Source: JBLHGU01 sp047615875 (GTDB lineage: Bacteria; Pseudomonadota; Gammaproteobacteria; Arenicellales; CAJQKF01). Taken from it: a stretch of 24,990 nucleotides of DNA. The notes under the pieces are model-generated. The model made no database searches and was not told where the DNA came from. It saw only the letters and a program-made list of their open reading frames with translations. Both the position numbers and the translations under genes were made by a program. The stretch spans positions 1 through 24,990 of the forward strand of contig JBLHGU010000063.1 in NCBI GenBank assembly GCA_047615875.1, given 5' to 3'. This document shows, piece after piece, positions 24,379 through 24,990 of the stretch. The first letter of the stretch is position 1, and every line of letters begins with the position of its first letter.

Positions 24379-24660
24379 TTAATGAAACTCTGAATTGTCC
24401 AGATCTTCCTTAAGTTTTACACTGCCTTCAGTTTCTACGATCAAAATTCTGGCTTCACCTATGGGATGGGCAACATGTTCAGTTCCAATTGATGCATAGA
24501 ATATATCTCCAACATTGAGGATCGTAGATTTTTCTATCTCGTTGTCTTTGTAAAACATTTCGACTCTGCCATCTAAAACAGCGAAAACCTCTTGACCGTC
24601 ATTAACATGCCATTTATAGGGTTTATCGGTCCAATGAAGTCGGGTGGTAACACCATTCAT
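24379..24660 (-). CDS. Cupin-domain protein; probably starts upstream of the first ATG
   Basis: From the first ATG this is a 93-residue single cupin barrel: HVNDGQEVFAVLDGRVEMFY (about 18-37) gives the first cupin motif in reduced form, and GDIFYASIGTEHVAHP (about 51-66) the second. The metal ligands are incomplete, so metal binding is unsure. The same frame stays open for 22 codons upstream to an ATT at 24726, three bases after the peroxidase stop. That stretch (KIFRSKQ...AWDTIDIANMNG) reads as a natural cupin N-terminus and contains no ATG, GTG or TTG. The real protein may be 115 residues, starting at ATT (24379-24726) through coupled translation. It sits between the peroxidase and DUF2164 genes. 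Confidence 0.82.
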   Translation of the reverse strand: MNGVTTRLHWTDKPYKWHVNDGQEVFAVLDGRVEMFYKDNEIEKSTILNVGDIFYASIGTEHVAHPIGEARILIVETEGSVKLKEDLDNSEFH

Positions 24661-24729
24661 ATTGGCTATATCTATGGTATCCCAAGCTTTTGTAGCTGCG
24701 AATTGCTTGCTTCTGAATATCTTAATGCT

Positions 24730-24990
24730 TTATCTGACTAATTCAAGTAAGTCTTCTGATGATGGTGCAAACCAGTAAGAACTGGTTGTCGGCTGGGAAA
24801 ACTCGATAAGTTTGTCATATATTCCATCGCTTGTTGTGCCGAACATTCTCTCTAGTTGAATGTTGAATCTATTTATTTCACAGGAAAAGGATAAGAAATA
24901 TAGGCCTTGTTCTGTAGCGGAGCCGTAGGGAGAACTCCTTCTATAAATCTTCATGGCTTTGCCGTCAATCTCAACATCAGTTCGGCTGAC
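24730..24990 (-). CDS. Dyp-type (YfeX-like) haem peroxidase, C-terminal part
   Basis: The frame is open to the right edge, giving the last 86 residues of the protein. The stretch VSRTD, KIYRRSSPYG, EQGLYFLSFS, LERMFG and SSYWFAPS follows the C-terminal domain of YfeX-type Dyp peroxidases in order. The proximal haem His should lie just beyond the edge, so haem binding cannot be checked. These cytoplasmic enzymes oxidise porphyrinogens or dyes with H2O2. An internal ATG at 24954 is not the start, because the homologous sequence continues upstream of it. No extra C-terminal encapsulin-targeting tail follows. It is the first visible gene of the cupin-DUF2164-FNT operon. Confidence 0.85.
   Translation of the reverse strand, partial: VSRTDVEIDGKAMKIYRRSSPYGSATEQGLYFLSFSCEINRFNIQLERMFGTTSDGIYDKLIEFSQPTTSSYWFAPSSEDLLELVR

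Noticed and set aside
24730..24760. Possible encapsulin cargo-targeting tail on the Dyp peroxidase
   Set aside because: The protein ends at the normal C-terminus of YfeX-type enzymes with no linker or targeting motif, and no encapsulin gene is visible.
1..24990. CRISPR arrays, tRNA/rRNA genes, transposons or prophage
   Set aside because: No regularly spaced direct repeats, cloverleaf or rRNA-like sequence, transposase or integrase motifs were found by reading; no search tools were run.

Overview
The window looks like chromosomal DNA from a Gram-negative bacterium, most likely a marine or environmental gammaproteobacterium. This rests on a minor-pilin gene of the type IV pilus kind, a Tat-exported binding protein, a YdjM-type inner-membrane protein, an E. 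coli-like PaaI, a YfeX-type Dyp peroxidase, and a long poly-serine linker of the style common in Cellvibrionales. Base composition is moderate and even throughout (judged by eye, not computed). I see no rRNA, tRNA, CRISPR array, transposase, integrase or phage gene. The organism assignment is inference.

Region 1 (1-13230) reads as an uptake-and-catabolism locus. A CocE/NonD-type serine hydrolase (minus strand, running off the left edge) diverges from a tightly packed plus-strand operon. That operon holds a 1258-residue fused HyuA-HyuB hydantoinase/oxoprolinase, a HisC-like PLP aminotransferase (4-base ATGA overlap), and an Asp/Glu-racemase-superfamily enzyme of the maleate isomerase/arylmalonate decarboxylase type (11-base overlap). 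Converging on it is a complete minus-strand ABC importer of the peptide/opine family: a Tat-signal binding protein, two permeases and a double ATPase. It has a recognisable sigma70 promoter and an intercistronic hairpin after the binding-protein gene. The likely theme is import of a peptide- or lactam-like compound followed by hydrolysis and amino-group or stereochemical processing. The substrate cannot be read from the sequence.

Region 2 (13231-17828) holds a CoA-pyrophosphatase-like Nudix hydrolase. Facing it across a strong bidirectional terminator is a solitary FimT/GspH-type pilin with an about 80-residue Ser-rich linker and an extra C-terminal Cys-containing domain. Next come a 413-base gap with a possible 39-codon gene bracketed by an 11-base inverted repeat, a PaaI thioesterase, and a two-gene minus-strand unit (YdjM-like membrane hydrolase, then a secreted YbbC/NTF2-fold immunity-like protein).

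Region 3 (17829-22867) holds a Rieske non-haem iron oxygenase followed by an EamA transporter, a stand-alone SagB-type nitroreductase, a second EamA transporter, and a flavin amine oxidase with a GTG start.

Region 4 (22948-24990, minus strand, read right to left) is a compact operon: the C-terminus of a Dyp-type (YfeX-like) peroxidase, a cupin whose reading frame seems to begin at a non-ATG codon, a DUF2164 protein with a TTG start, a formate/nitrite-family channel and a small helical protein. The first four genes are very closely spaced and largely lack Shine-Dalgarno sequences, suggesting translational coupling.
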